Positions 53,993 to 62,169 of a DNA stretch of 64,000 nucleotides are shown here, piece after piece. The position numbers and the translations under genes were made by a program. Location of the stretch: NCBI RefSeq assembly GCF_019774615.1, contig NZ_CP081496.1, forward strand, positions 4,340,001 to 4,404,000, given 5' to 3'. This stretch comes from Streptomyces sp. BHT-5-2. Its GTDB lineage: Bacteria > Actinomycetota > Actinomycetes > Streptomycetales > Streptomycetaceae. Numbering within the stretch: the first letter of the stretch is position 1; each line of letters begins with the position of its first letter. Below the pieces are notes generated by a model that saw nothing but the letters and a program-made list of their open reading frames with translations, made no database searches and was not told the origin of the DNA.

Positions 53993-55233
53993 GCGCGCCA
54001 GGCACCGACGCGGGTCTCGCGGTCACCGGAATCGGCCTGGTCACCCCGGCCGGTTCCGGTACCGCGGCCACCTGGGAGGGGGTCTGCGCCGGGCGGGGCA
54101 CCGCGGCGCCCGACCCGGAACTGGCGGGCCTGCCGGTCTCGTTCTCCTGCCGTGTCCCCGGTTTCGATCCGCGCACCCAGGTCCCGGGCACCCGGCCCTG
54201 GCAGCACGACCGCTGCACCCAGTTCGCGCTGGCCGCCGCCCACGAGGCGGTCACCGACGCCGGACTGGACCCGGCCGCCTGGAACGCGCCGCGCGTCGCG
54301 GTGGTCCTGGGTTCCGCGGCCGGCGGCGTGGGCACCTACGAGGACCAGCACCGCAAACTCACCGACACCGGTCCCCGGGCCGTCTCCCCCCTCACCCTGC
54401 CCGCCTTCCTCCCCAACATGGCCGCCGGCCGGCTCGCCATCGCCCTCGGCGCCCGGGGCCCGGTCCTGCACACCGCGACGGCCTGTGCCTCGGGCGCCTC
54501 GGCGGTGGCCCTGGCGGCGCTGCTGCTGTCCGCCGGCGCCTGCGACATCGCCGTGGCCGGCGGCGCCGACGCCATGGTCACCCCGCTCTGCGCCACCGCC
54601 TTCGCGCGGATGGGCGCCCTCTCCCGCCGCCACGACGCCCCCGCCCGCGCCTCCCGTCCCTTCGACGCCGAACGGGACGGCTTCGTCCTCGCCGAGGGCG
54701 CCGGCGTCCTCGTCCTGGAGCGCACCGCGGACGCCGAGGCCCGCAACGCCCCGGTCCAGGCGCGGCTGGTCGGCTACGGCATCGCCGCCGACGCCCACCA
54801 CCCGGTGGCCCCGGACCCGGAAGGCCGCGGCCTGCGCCTGGCCGTCCAGGAGGCCCTGCGCTCGGCCGGCGCCACCGCCCGCGAGATCGACCACATCAAC
54901 GCCCACGGCACCAGCACCCCCCTCAACGACCGTGCGGAGGCGGCCATTCTGGCCCGCCTCTTCGACGCCGCCTCTCCCTCGGTCACCTCCACCAAGGGCG
55001 TACTGGGCCACACCATGGGCGCCGCCGGCGCCATCGAGGCCGCGCTGACCGCACTGACCGTCAAACACCAACTCGTCCCGCCCACCGCCAACTTCCACCA
55101 CCCCGACCCCGACTCCCCCGCCCTCGACCTCGTCACCGCCCACCCCCGCCCGCAAGCCATCCACCTCGCCCTGAGCAACTCCCTGGGCTTCGGCGGCCAC
55201 TCCACAACGCTCGCCTTCCGCCCGGGCACCTGA
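53989..55233 (+). CDS. Beta-ketoacyl-ACP synthase II (FabF-like)
   Basis: 414 residues, GTG start. Catalytic Cys in TATACASGAS, His in INAHGTSTPL and His in GVLGHTMGAAGA; C-terminal LSNSLGFGGHS. This is the elongating synthase. There is no adjacent chain-length factor, so it should act as a homodimer, as in fatty acid synthesis. It is the last gene of the operon, and its sequence ends before the decarboxylase scar. Confidence 0.94.
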   Translation: MSAPGTDAGLAVTGIGLVTPAGSGTAATWEGVCAGRGTAAPDPELAGLPVSFSCRVPGFDPRTQVPGTRPWQHDRCTQFALAAAHEAVTDAGLDPAAWNAPRVAVVLGSAAGGVGTYEDQHRKLTDTGPRAVSPLTLPAFLPNMAAGRLAIALGARGPVLHTATACASGASAVALAALLLSAGACDIAVAGGADAMVTPLCATAFARMGALSRRHDAPARASRPFDAERDGFVLAEGAGVLVLERTADAEARNAPVQARLVGYGIAADAHHPVAPDPEGRGLRLAVQEALRSAGATAREIDHINAHGTSTPLNDRAEAAILARLFDAASPSVTSTKGVLGHTMGAAGAIEAALTALTVKHQLVPPTANFHHPDPDSPALDLVTAHPRPQAIHLALSNSLGFGGHSTTLAFRPGT

Positions 55234-55321
55234 GCCCTTGCCCACCACCAGGAGGCCCCCACCAACATCAGGTTCACCACTGATGCCCGCTGACGCGCCG
55301 CGAAGCCGCGTGGCGACGATC

Positions 55322-55373
55322 GCTCAGACGCCGTAGTCGATCAGTCGCGGTAAACGCTCAATCGCCGTAGTCG
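55322..55373. repeat. Imperfect direct repeat of 18 bases
   Basis: GCTCAGACGCCGTAGTCG (55322-55339) recurs as GCTCAATCGCCGTAGTCG (55356-55373), 34 bases apart. On the minus strand both read as a DYG(D/V)-stop ending, so this is probably a duplicated 3' end of the decarboxylase remnant. Confidence 0.6.
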
Positions 55374-55608
55374 TGCTGCTCGGCGAAGCGGCCGGCCAGG
55401 GCGGTGAGCAGTTCGGGGGCGTCGTCGCGCGGCAGCACGGCCTCGATCAGCACAAGCCGGTCGGGGGTGGTTGCCGCCAGGCGGAACGCGTCCGCCAGCC
55501 CGCTATCGCGTTGACGGCGGAGAGCTCGCCGACGCCGAAGGTGGTGACCACGGCGGCGGCGCCGCGGAGCCGGCCGTAGCCGTCGGCCGCGTAGCCGGCG
55601 TCGAGACC
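55358..55608 (-). pseudogene. Remnant of a thiamine-pyrophosphate-dependent decarboxylase
   Basis: The minus-strand frame beginning near 55608 gives LDAGYAADGYGRLRG then AAAVVTTFGVGELSAVNAIA, the N-terminal cofactor region of pyruvate/indolepyruvate decarboxylases. It then shifts frame and jumps to the extreme C-terminus, LADAFRLAATTPDRLVLIEA then LPRDDAPELLTALAGRFAEQ. About 450 residues of the family's usual ~550 are missing in between, as is the start. It is an internal-deletion remnant. Confidence 0.75.
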
Positions 55609-55682
55609 GCGACTTCACACTCTTCTACTTCGCGTACAGCGCCTTCACCGGCGCCGCCGACGAAGCCCTCGCCGAACACGGC

Positions 55683-56087
55683 ATGGGCCGCGCCCACCAC
55701 CGCATCCTCACGTTCCTCGCCTACTCCCCCGGCATGAGCGTCGGCGAGCTCTGCGACACCCTCGACCTCACCAAGCAGGCGATCAACGCCCCGCTGCGCC
55801 GGCTGATCGACGACGACCTGATCCGGGTCGCCCCGGGCACCAAGGACCGCCGCCGGAAAGAACTCCACCTCACCGAGCGCGGCGCCGACCTCGAACACAC
55901 CCTGCACGCCCGGCAGCGCAACCTCTTCCACGCCGCCCTGCAACAGGCCGGCCCGGCCGCCGCCGACGGCTGGCGCGCCGTCCTCACCCCGCTCGCCGGC
56001 ACCGACTGGTCGACGTTCACCACGGCGGTCGCCGACCGTCGACGAACGGCCGGGAAGGACGCCGACCAGGACGCGGGAGCGGAGTAG
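55683..56087 (+). CDS. MarR-family regulator, apparently 5'-truncated
   Basis: 134 residues from the first in-frame ATG. The winged helix is complete (HHRILTFLAYSPGMSVGELC; DTLDLTKQAINAPLRRLIDD; RRRKELHLTERGADLE). Conserved MarR sequence continues upstream of that ATG (DFTLFYFAYSAFTGAADEAL from about 55611), but no start codon exists before the frame meets the decarboxylase remnant and a stop at 55545. So the first dimerisation helix is cut off, or a rare start codon is used. In the intact ancestor it probably stood divergent to the decarboxylase. Confidence 0.7.
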   Translation: MGRAHHRILTFLAYSPGMSVGELCDTLDLTKQAINAPLRRLIDDDLIRVAPGTKDRRRKELHLTERGADLEHTLHARQRNLFHAALQQAGPAAADGWRAVLTPLAGTDWSTFTTAVADRRRTAGKDADQDAGAE

Positions 56088-56141
56088 GAGACGGGCCCGA
56101 AACGGCGTCCGGACCGCCAACTCCCGGCGAATTTCCCGAAG

Positions 56142-56807
56142 TCAGTCGGACTTGCCGGAGTTGTCGCCCGCCAGGCAGTCGACGAGTTTGGCGAGCTGCC
56201 CGGCATAGTGCTCGACCACTTCGGGTGAGCTTCCGTCGGCGCCGAACAGGCCGCGGGCCAGCTGCGGGTAGACCGCCAGCGCGTTGGCCGCGCTCATCTG
56301 GATGAGCAGCAGCGCGGCCGGGTCGAACCGGCCGTCGAGCTCGCCCGCCCGCTGACGCTCACGGATCCCCGCCACCTCCTGTCGCAGCCGGGCGTCGCGT
56401 TCGGCCGCACCCTCGTCGTCCTCGCCGGTGTCGGCCAGCCCCTCCCAGGCGAGCAAGCGCCCACCGAACCGGGGATCGACACTGGCCCGCACATAGCGCT
56501 TGACCATCTCGCCGAGGTCCATGTCGAAGGGCATCGCCTCGCCCTCGTAGGCCCGCCACCGGCGGCCGATCTCCCGGTACAGCCCTTCCTTGCCGTCGAA
56601 GTAGTACGAGATCAGCTGCTGGTTCACACCGGCGCGCGCGGCGATCTCGGACACCCGGGCGCCGGCGAAGCCCTTGGCGGAGAACACCTCGGTCGCGGCA
56701 TCGAGGATCAGCGCCTTGGTGCGCTCGGGGTCCCGCTGCCGCTCGTGCGCGGCCGGCGCCCGACGGGTCGCCCGCCGGGCGTTGGTGTCGCTCTTCTTGC
56801 TGGTCAT
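56142..56807 (-). CDS. TetR-family regulator divergent from the FAD monooxygenase
   Basis: 221 residues. A basic N-terminal tail, then HTH: LILDAATEVFSAKGFAGARV, then IAARAGVNQQLISYYFDG. The C-terminal domain is Arg/Asp-rich helices. The starts of this gene and the monooxygenase are 81 bases apart, with inverted TCAACT/AGTTGA half-sites between them, so it probably represses both. Confidence 0.93.
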   Translation of the reverse strand: MTSKKSDTNARRATRRAPAAHERQRDPERTKALILDAATEVFSAKGFAGARVSEIAARAGVNQQLISYYFDGKEGLYREIGRRWRAYEGEAMPFDMDLGEMVKRYVRASVDPRFGGRLLAWEGLADTGEDDEGAAERDARLRQEVAGIRERQRAGELDGRFDPAALLLIQMSAANALAVYPQLARGLFGADGSSPEVVEHYAGQLAKLVDCLAGDNSGKSD

Positions 56808-56841
56808 GGCCAGGATTCTGCCATCCGGCCGACTAACTTAA

Positions 56842-56878
56842 TCAACTATCCGTTTGACAAGTTCATCCATCCAGTTGA
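56842..56878. promoter_or_regulatory. Divergent promoter/operator between TetR and monooxygenase genes
   Basis: TCAACT (56842-56847) and AGTTGA (56873-56878) are inverted half-sites. A good -35 hexamer TTGACA lies at 56854-56859 and a weak -10 about 17 bases later would place the transcript start at or next to the monooxygenase ATG (56889), a near-leaderless mRNA. Confidence 0.5.
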
Positions 56879-56888
56879 CTCTGTCGCC

Positions 56889-58493
56889 ATGAATCGCCAG
56901 AAGACTCAGGTAGTCGTCGTCGGGGGCGCCCTCACCGGGCTGAGCGCCGCCGTCTTCCTCGCCCACAAAGGCGTCCGGGTCACCGTGGTGGAGCGCCACC
57001 CCGACCTGCTCTCGCACCCCAGACTGCGCGGCATCACCCCGCGCACCGTCGAGGTCCTCCGTCAGGTCGGGCTCGGTCCGTCGATCCGACGGGAGAGCTT
57101 CAGCGGCGAGGACGAGGTCTTCGTGCCGCTACGGGCCAACACGCTCGCCGATACCTACGAAACGGTGCAAGAGGCCGGCCAGGCGGAGCTGGTCGCCCCG
57201 CGCACCTACAGCTCGTCGACCTACGCCGGCATCGACCAGGATCGCCTCGAACGCATCCTGCGCGACCACGCCCGTCAACTCGGCGCGGAAATACGCCACT
57301 TCACCGAGGCGACCGCCATGGAACAGGATGCGGACGGCGTCACGGTGACCGTCCGGGACCGCGCGAGCGGCGACGAGGAGGCGCTCCACGCGGACTACCT
57401 CATCGCCGCCGACGGGTCGAAGAGCCCGATCCGCAACTGGCTGGGTATCGGGACCGACGGGCCGGGCGTGCTCTTCAACACGATCAGCGCACTCGTCCAG
57501 GCCGACCTCTCGCCCGCCGTACGCGGCCGTCAGATCGGCATCGCCTACCTTCAGAAGCCGCGTCCGTTCAGCTCGATGATGCCGCACGACCGCTCGGGCA
57601 CACGCTGGCTGTTCGGCACCGGATACGACCCACGACACGAGTCGGTGGCGGACTTCACCACCGAGCGGGTGACGGAGATGGTGCGGGAGGCATCCGGACT
57701 GGACGAGGTCGAGGTGTCGCTGAGGCCGCAGATCCCCGGCACCGACGTCACCGTGCTCGGCTTTCCCATCGGCGCCCAGGTCGCCCGGTCGTACCGCTCC
57801 GGCCGGGTCTTCCTCGCCGGGGACGCGGCGCGCATCCAGCCGCCCACCGGCGGATTCGGCGGCAGCACCGGCATCCAGGACGTCCACAACCTCGCCTGGA
57901 AACTCGCCGCCGTCCTCGCAGGGCAGGCCGGCCCGGGCCTGCTCGACTCCTACGAAGCCGAGCGGCGCCCCTACGGCCGGCTCGCCATGGAGCAGGCGTT
58001 CGCCCGCTTCGGCGACCGCATGGCCGGCGGCGCACAGGTCGAGCTGATCGAGTACTCGGCGGTGACCACGGGCTTCCGGTACGCCTCGGCGGCGGTGCCG
58101 GGCAACGACGACACCGACCCGATCCCCGCCGTCGAACTGCAGGCGCAACCAGGCACCCGGGCGCCGCACCGCCCGACGGCGGACGGCGGTTCCACCCTCG
58201 ACCTGTACGGCGAGACCTTCGTCCTGCTGACCGGCCGAGCGGGCCAGGCATGGGTCAAGGCCGCACAGGACCTGGGCACCACCATGGACATCGAGCTCCA
58301 GTCCTACGTCCTCGGCACGGACCTCGACGTCGAGGACGGCGAGAACGCGCACGGCATCGGTCCGGACGGCGCGGTTCTCGTCCGCCCGGACGGCTTCGTC
58401 GCCTGGCGCAGCCCCTCCGCACCGACGGACGAGACGGACGAGACCACGGCCCTTGCCCAGGTCCTCCGCGCCGTCCTCGCCAGGCAGAGCTGA
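56889..58493 (+). CDS. FAD-dependent aromatic-type monooxygenase
   Basis: 534 residues. FAD-binding fold: VVVVGGALTGLSAAVFLA (GGALTG, with Ala for the usual third Gly), DG motif YLIAADGSKSPIRNWL, and the ribityl-binding GD motif VFLAGDAARIQPPTGGFG. A C-terminal thioredoxin-like domain (DLYGETFVLLTG onward) ends at the RPDGFVAWRS motif. This is the PheA/RdmE/MhpA-type flavin hydroxylase class. The start is ATG 56889; codons upstream overlap the operator region. Regulated by the divergent TetR; the substrate is unknown. Confidence 0.93.
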   Translation: MNRQKTQVVVVGGALTGLSAAVFLAHKGVRVTVVERHPDLLSHPRLRGITPRTVEVLRQVGLGPSIRRESFSGEDEVFVPLRANTLADTYETVQEAGQAELVAPRTYSSSTYAGIDQDRLERILRDHARQLGAEIRHFTEATAMEQDADGVTVTVRDRASGDEEALHADYLIAADGSKSPIRNWLGIGTDGPGVLFNTISALVQADLSPAVRGRQIGIAYLQKPRPFSSMMPHDRSGTRWLFGTGYDPRHESVADFTTERVTEMVREASGLDEVEVSLRPQIPGTDVTVLGFPIGAQVARSYRSGRVFLAGDAARIQPPTGGFGGSTGIQDVHNLAWKLAAVLAGQAGPGLLDSYEAERRPYGRLAMEQAFARFGDRMAGGAQVELIEYSAVTTGFRYASAAVPGNDDTDPIPAVELQAQPGTRAPHRPTADGGSTLDLYGETFVLLTGRAGQAWVKAAQDLGTTMDIELQSYVLGTDLDVEDGENAHGIGPDGAVLVRPDGFVAWRSPSAPTDETDETTALAQVLRAVLARQS

Positions 58494-58528
58494 GCCGGCG
58501 AGGGCCGCTCCCGACCGGCAGACAGCAA

Positions 58529-58566
58529 CCGTCGGCGCCGACCCCCCGGAGGATCGACGCCGACGG
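58529..58566. terminator. Hairpin between convergent monooxygenase and PEP-mutase-family genes
   Basis: CCGTCGGCG (58529-58537) pairs with CGCCGACGG (58558-58566) around a 20-base loop. It lies 36 bases after the monooxygenase stop and 34 bases from the end of the leftward gene, so it could terminate both. Confidence 0.45.
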
Positions 58567-58599
58567 CCCCGACGAATGCCCTGCCCGCGGGCAGACCGG

Positions 58600-59415
58600 T
58601 CAGCGCGGTGCGAACAACGCGTTGAGTTCCGGGAAGGCGATGCCCTCGGCGAGGGACTCATAGCCGCCGGTGCCGTACAGCTCCTGTGCGGCGCGGCGGG
58701 CGGCGGCGTACGCGGCCTGGGCCACGCCCGATCCGAGGCTGACGCGTGCCGCGCCGAGGCCGCCCAGCGCGGCGACGTCCGGCGCCCCGGGACCGGCCAT
58801 GAGGTTCAGCGGTACGGGGATGTCCGCCACGAGGGCCTCGATGGTGGCCGCGTCGGCGACGCCCGGGACGAAGATGCCGTCGGCGCCCGCCTCCACGTAG
58901 GTGCGCGCCCGCTCCAGGGTGTCCTTCAGCCGGTTGGCGGGATCGCCCAGGCCGAACAGGTAGGTATCGATACGGGCGTTGAGGAAGAGTTCCCCGCCCG
59001 CCTTCGCCAGCGCGGCGCGTGCTGCCGACAGCCGGTCCCGCAGCTCGGCCGGGGGCCGGGTGCCGTCCTCGATGTTGACACCGACCGCGCCGGCCTCCAG
59101 CACCCCGACGACGGTCGCGGCGACCTCGGTCGCGTCCTGCCCGTAACCGCCCTCGATGTCTGCGGTGACCGGCACGGCGACGGCCTCGGCGATCCGGGCG
59201 ATCAGGTCCAGCGCCTCTTCGCGAGCGAGCGCGTCACCGTCCGGGGAACCGAGCGCCCAGGCGACGCCGGCGCTGGTGGTGGCGATCGCGGGCGCGCCCG
59301 CGGCCTCGATGACGCGGGCGCTGGCGACATCCCAGGCATTGGCGAGCGCCAGCGGCCGGGCAGGGTTGTGGAGGGAGCGGAAGAGTCGGACCCGCTCCGC
59401 CTGTGTCGTGGTCAT
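58600..59415 (-). CDS. Isocitrate lyase/PEP mutase superfamily enzyme
   Basis: 271 residues, the length of PEP mutase/oxaloacetate-decarboxylase-type members rather than isocitrate lyase. LALANAWDVASARVIEAAGA, ATTSAGVAWALG, VPVTADIEGGYG (metal-binding Asp/Glu) and GAVGVNIEDG are conserved; the KKCGH loop of isocitrate lyase is absent. It likely cleaves or hydrolyses a C-C bond in a 2-hydroxy or oxo acid. The start at 59415 matches the family N-terminus (AERVRLFRSLHNPARPL). It is convergent with the monooxygenase. Confidence 0.9.
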   Translation of the reverse strand: MTTTQAERVRLFRSLHNPARPLALANAWDVASARVIEAAGAPAIATTSAGVAWALGSPDGDALAREEALDLIARIAEAVAVPVTADIEGGYGQDATEVAATVVGVLEAGAVGVNIEDGTRPPAELRDRLSAARAALAKAGGELFLNARIDTYLFGLGDPANRLKDTLERARTYVEAGADGIFVPGVADAATIEALVADIPVPLNLMAGPGAPDVAALGGLGAARVSLGSGVAQAAYAAARRAAQELYGTGGYESLAEGIAFPELNALFAPR

Positions 59416-59687
59416 GCGGCCATCCAACCAGCGGCCGCGGACGGCCGTCTGGCGGAAATCCGACATCATCACCGCCCCCGACCGCCTGCCGACAATGCTC
59501 CTCACCGCCCGCGACAACCGACGCGAGCCCCGGGCCCGGACGACGGATCAAGCCGCACCCAACTCGGCGCAACATCGCCCCCGCCCCCTTCCTTCCGACG
59601 CGTCACGCCCACGAGTTGAGTACTGTCAAGGCGCGTCGCACGTCGCACACCGCACACCCGCGCAGGCAGGGACAGGAAGGGATCCGC

Positions 59688-60155
59688 ATGGACGTCGAGC
59701 AGGCCCGGGAACGCATCGCCGAGATCCGCGCGGCCGGTGGCAAGGTGTCCATCGACGAACTGGACGCGCTGTGGGGCGCGTTGCCGCCGGTCCGCACCGA
59801 GGAGATCCTCGGTGCCTGGCGCGGTGGCGCGTTCGTCACCGGCCACCGCGTCGAAAGCCTGCTGGCCGCGGCGAACTGGCACGGAAAACGCTTCCACTCT
59901 CCCACCGACGTGCAGCCGCTGATCTGCCGCGACGCCGACGGCACGCTGTTCTCCGACATCGAGGCCGGCAAGGGTGAAGCCGGCCTGTGGATGGTCGAGT
60001 TCCGCGGCGAGTCCACCGCCTCGATGGTCTACGACGGACAGCCCGTCATCGACCACTTCAAGCGGATCGACGACACCACCCTCCTGGGTGTCATGAACGG
60101 CAAGGACGTGCTCGACGACGGCCGGCACTTCTACTTCTTCCTCGAACGCGAGTAA
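59688..60155 (+). CDS. DUF4334 (GXWXG) domain protein
   Basis: 155 residues. ALWGALPPVRTEEILGAWRG has the GXWXG signature (G-A-W-R-G), and the C-terminal DUF4334 core is WMVEFRGESTASMVYDGQPV then IDHFKRIDDTTLLGVMNGK. A good ribosome site AGGAAGG precedes the ATG. These proteins are common beside hydroxylases and dehydrogenases in catabolic clusters, but have no known activity. It is 63 bases upstream of the alcohol dehydrogenase gene on the same strand. Confidence 0.88.
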   Translation: MDVEQARERIAEIRAAGGKVSIDELDALWGALPPVRTEEILGAWRGGAFVTGHRVESLLAAANWHGKRFHSPTDVQPLICRDADGTLFSDIEAGKGEAGLWMVEFRGESTASMVYDGQPVIDHFKRIDDTTLLGVMNGKDVLDDGRHFYFFLERE

Positions 60156-60218
60156 CCGGCCAATCCAGACAGCTCCCCGCCAGCCCCAGGCAGCCCGTCC
60201 CCGACCCCACAGAAGGCG

Positions 60219-61331
60219 ATGCAACTGATGCGCATCCAGGCAGCCGTCGTGGAAGGCCCAGGTGGCCCCTTCACCCTCCGCGACGACCTCGTCATCGAGG
60301 CGCCCCGGTCCGACGAGATCCTGGTCAGGATCGCGGCAGCCGGTATCTGCCACACCGACCTCAGCACCCGGCTGAGGTGGCCGCAGCAACTCAGCCCGAT
60401 GGTCTTCGGCCACGAGGGCGCGGGCGTCGTGGAGGCAGTGGGCGACGAGGTCACCTCCGTACGGCCGGGTGACAGTGTGTGCCTGACCTACCGCAGCTGT
60501 ACCGACTGCGGCCAGTGCACCACGGGCCACCCCGCCTACTGCGACACAGGCATCTTCGCCCTCAACGCCAGTGGCACCCGGCCGGACGGCACCACCCCGC
60601 TGTCCCGGGCCGGCGACGGACGTCCGGTCTACGGCAGCTTCTTCGGCCAGTCGTCCTTCGCCAGTCACGCCCTCGCGCACACCAGCAACGTCGTCAAGGT
60701 GCCCGCCGACCTGCCGCCGACGATCGCCGCGCCGCTCGGTTGCGGAGTGCAGACCGGGGCCGGCACGATCCTCAACGTGCTGCGCCCGCCGCGCGGTTCG
60801 TCGGTGGCTGTCTTCGGAGCGGGCGGTGTGGGGCTCGTCTCCGTCATGACCGCGGTCGCCGAGGGCTGCCGTGTCATCGCCGTCGATCCGGTCGCGGCCC
60901 GGCGCGCCAAGGCCCTCAAGTTCGGCGCCGTGGCGGCCGTCGATCCCCAGGCCGTCGAGGACGTCGCGGGCGCGGTCCGCGACCACGCCGACGGAGGACC
61001 CGCCTTCGCCGTGGACACCACCGGTCAACCCACCGTGATCTCCCAGGCGATCGCCACGCTGGCGCAGCGCGGCACCCTGGCCCTGGTCGGCGTCGGCGGC
61101 CGCGCCGAATTCGACATCATGACCGTGCTGACCAAGGGCATCCGGATCCGCGGTGTCATCGAGGGCGACGCGGCACCCGCCGACTTCATCCCCCGACTCA
61201 TCGCCCGCTACCGCCAGGGCGTCCTGCCCTTCGACGAGATCATCACCGAGTTCCCGTTCCACGAGATCGAGGACGCCGCCCGGGCAGCATCCGCCGGCGA
61301 GGTCATCAAGCCCGTCCTCCGCTTCCCCTGA
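60219..61331 (+). CDS. Zinc-dependent alcohol dehydrogenase (aryl-alcohol type)
   Basis: 370 residues of the medium-chain family. Catalytic zinc ligands: Cys in AAGICHTDL and His-Glu in FGHEGAGVV. Structural zinc: the four cysteines of CTDCGQCTTGHPAYC. Rossmann loop FGAGGVGL with Asp at the end of VIAVD, favouring NAD over NADP. It resembles AdhB-type benzyl/aryl alcohol dehydrogenases. Start: ATG 60219 or ATG 60228. It follows the DUF4334 gene and is closed by a strong terminator. Together with the flavin monooxygenase and PEP-mutase-family gene it suggests breakdown or modification of an aromatic or alcohol compound. Confidence 0.93.
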   Translation: MQLMRIQAAVVEGPGGPFTLRDDLVIEAPRSDEILVRIAAAGICHTDLSTRLRWPQQLSPMVFGHEGAGVVEAVGDEVTSVRPGDSVCLTYRSCTDCGQCTTGHPAYCDTGIFALNASGTRPDGTTPLSRAGDGRPVYGSFFGQSSFASHALAHTSNVVKVPADLPPTIAAPLGCGVQTGAGTILNVLRPPRGSSVAVFGAGGVGLVSVMTAVAEGCRVIAVDPVAARRAKALKFGAVAAVDPQAVEDVAGAVRDHADGGPAFAVDTTGQPTVISQAIATLAQRGTLALVGVGGRAEFDIMTVLTKGIRIRGVIEGDAAPADFIPRLIARYRQGVLPFDEIITEFPFHEIEDAARAASAGEVIKPVLRFP

Positions 61332-61346
61332 CCCGCCGAACGTGCA

Positions 61347-61382
61347 CCGAGGGGATGGCCACGCATTCCGCCATCCCCTCGG
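61347..61382 (+). terminator. Strong 13-bp hairpin after the alcohol dehydrogenase
   Basis: CCGAGGGGATGGC (61347-61359) pairs exactly with GCCATCCCCTCGG (61370-61382); ten-base loop. It starts 15 bases after the stop. No T-run, as usual in Streptomyces. Confidence 0.8.
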
Positions 61383-62169
61383 CAAGCCGGCCCGGCCTGG
61401 CCCGACCCGGTCATCCGCGAATTGAACGCAGCGCCTGCGCCGGCCGCGGGTAGGCAACTACGGCAGCCGTAACTGCCGCCCCTCTCCGCCGCTTTCGTCA
61501 AATTCTCATTCCCCCGGCGTCGAGAGAAACAGTGACCGGCCCGAACCTCATCCCAATCACAGGGAATACTGCCCGAGGAAATCATCTCCCGGGGCTCTGA
61601 ACGCTCAGGCTCAATCAAAGTCGCCGCGGCGACCATCACTTCAGCCGCCGCCTCACCCGGCTCCTCGCCCAGCACATCCCCCGGCACCAGGCGGCCCGCG
61701 CGCCCGCCCTCGCTCCGCGGCCGATCCCGACCGCAGCCCCAACAGCCCCACCCCTCACGCGATCACCACTCACCCACCAGCCGGCCACCAACCGGCACCG
61801 CCCCCTCCACCGCACTCGCCCCACCCGGCCAAACGATTCTTCCGAATTTCGCACACGAGTGCAGTTATGTGTTATACGCACTCACGCCACAGAAACATCC
61901 CGACCCCGCTATGCTCGCTGACGCACAGCGAGTTGTGGCGATTACCACACGTCGCCGCTGGCTGTCGTGGTGTCGTCAATCGCACAAAGGCTCGGACGCC
62001 CTGGGATCCGGCCTCATGCGTGCGGAACGCCGCCGTGGAATGCGCTGCGATCAAGCAATTGGTGGGCGTGGTCCCGCGGTTGTCGATCTTTTTCAGACGG
62101 CCTTCCCATGGCGCCCATATATGCCATGTATGTCGCCCTGTCCATCTCATTAGAGCTCTGAGGATGCCG
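61383..62169 (+). other. Non-coding stretch upstream of the conservon
   Basis: About 790 bases without a convincing gene, although frames stay open. An inverted repeat GAGTGC...GCACTC (61857-61883) encloses TTATAC, a possible -10, and may be the conservon promoter or operator. The sequence from there to the start is a leader of nearly 290 bases. Confidence 0.4.

Noticed and set aside
47733..55233. The acyl operon as a lipidation module for the NRPS at the left
   Set aside because: The NRPS initiates with A-PCP and has no starter C domain, and about 25 kb of unrelated genes lie between.
61867..62163. A 100-residue N-terminal extension of CvnA
   Set aside because: Cys/His/Arg-rich sequence unlike any conservon protein; CvnA N-termini begin just before the first transmembrane helix.
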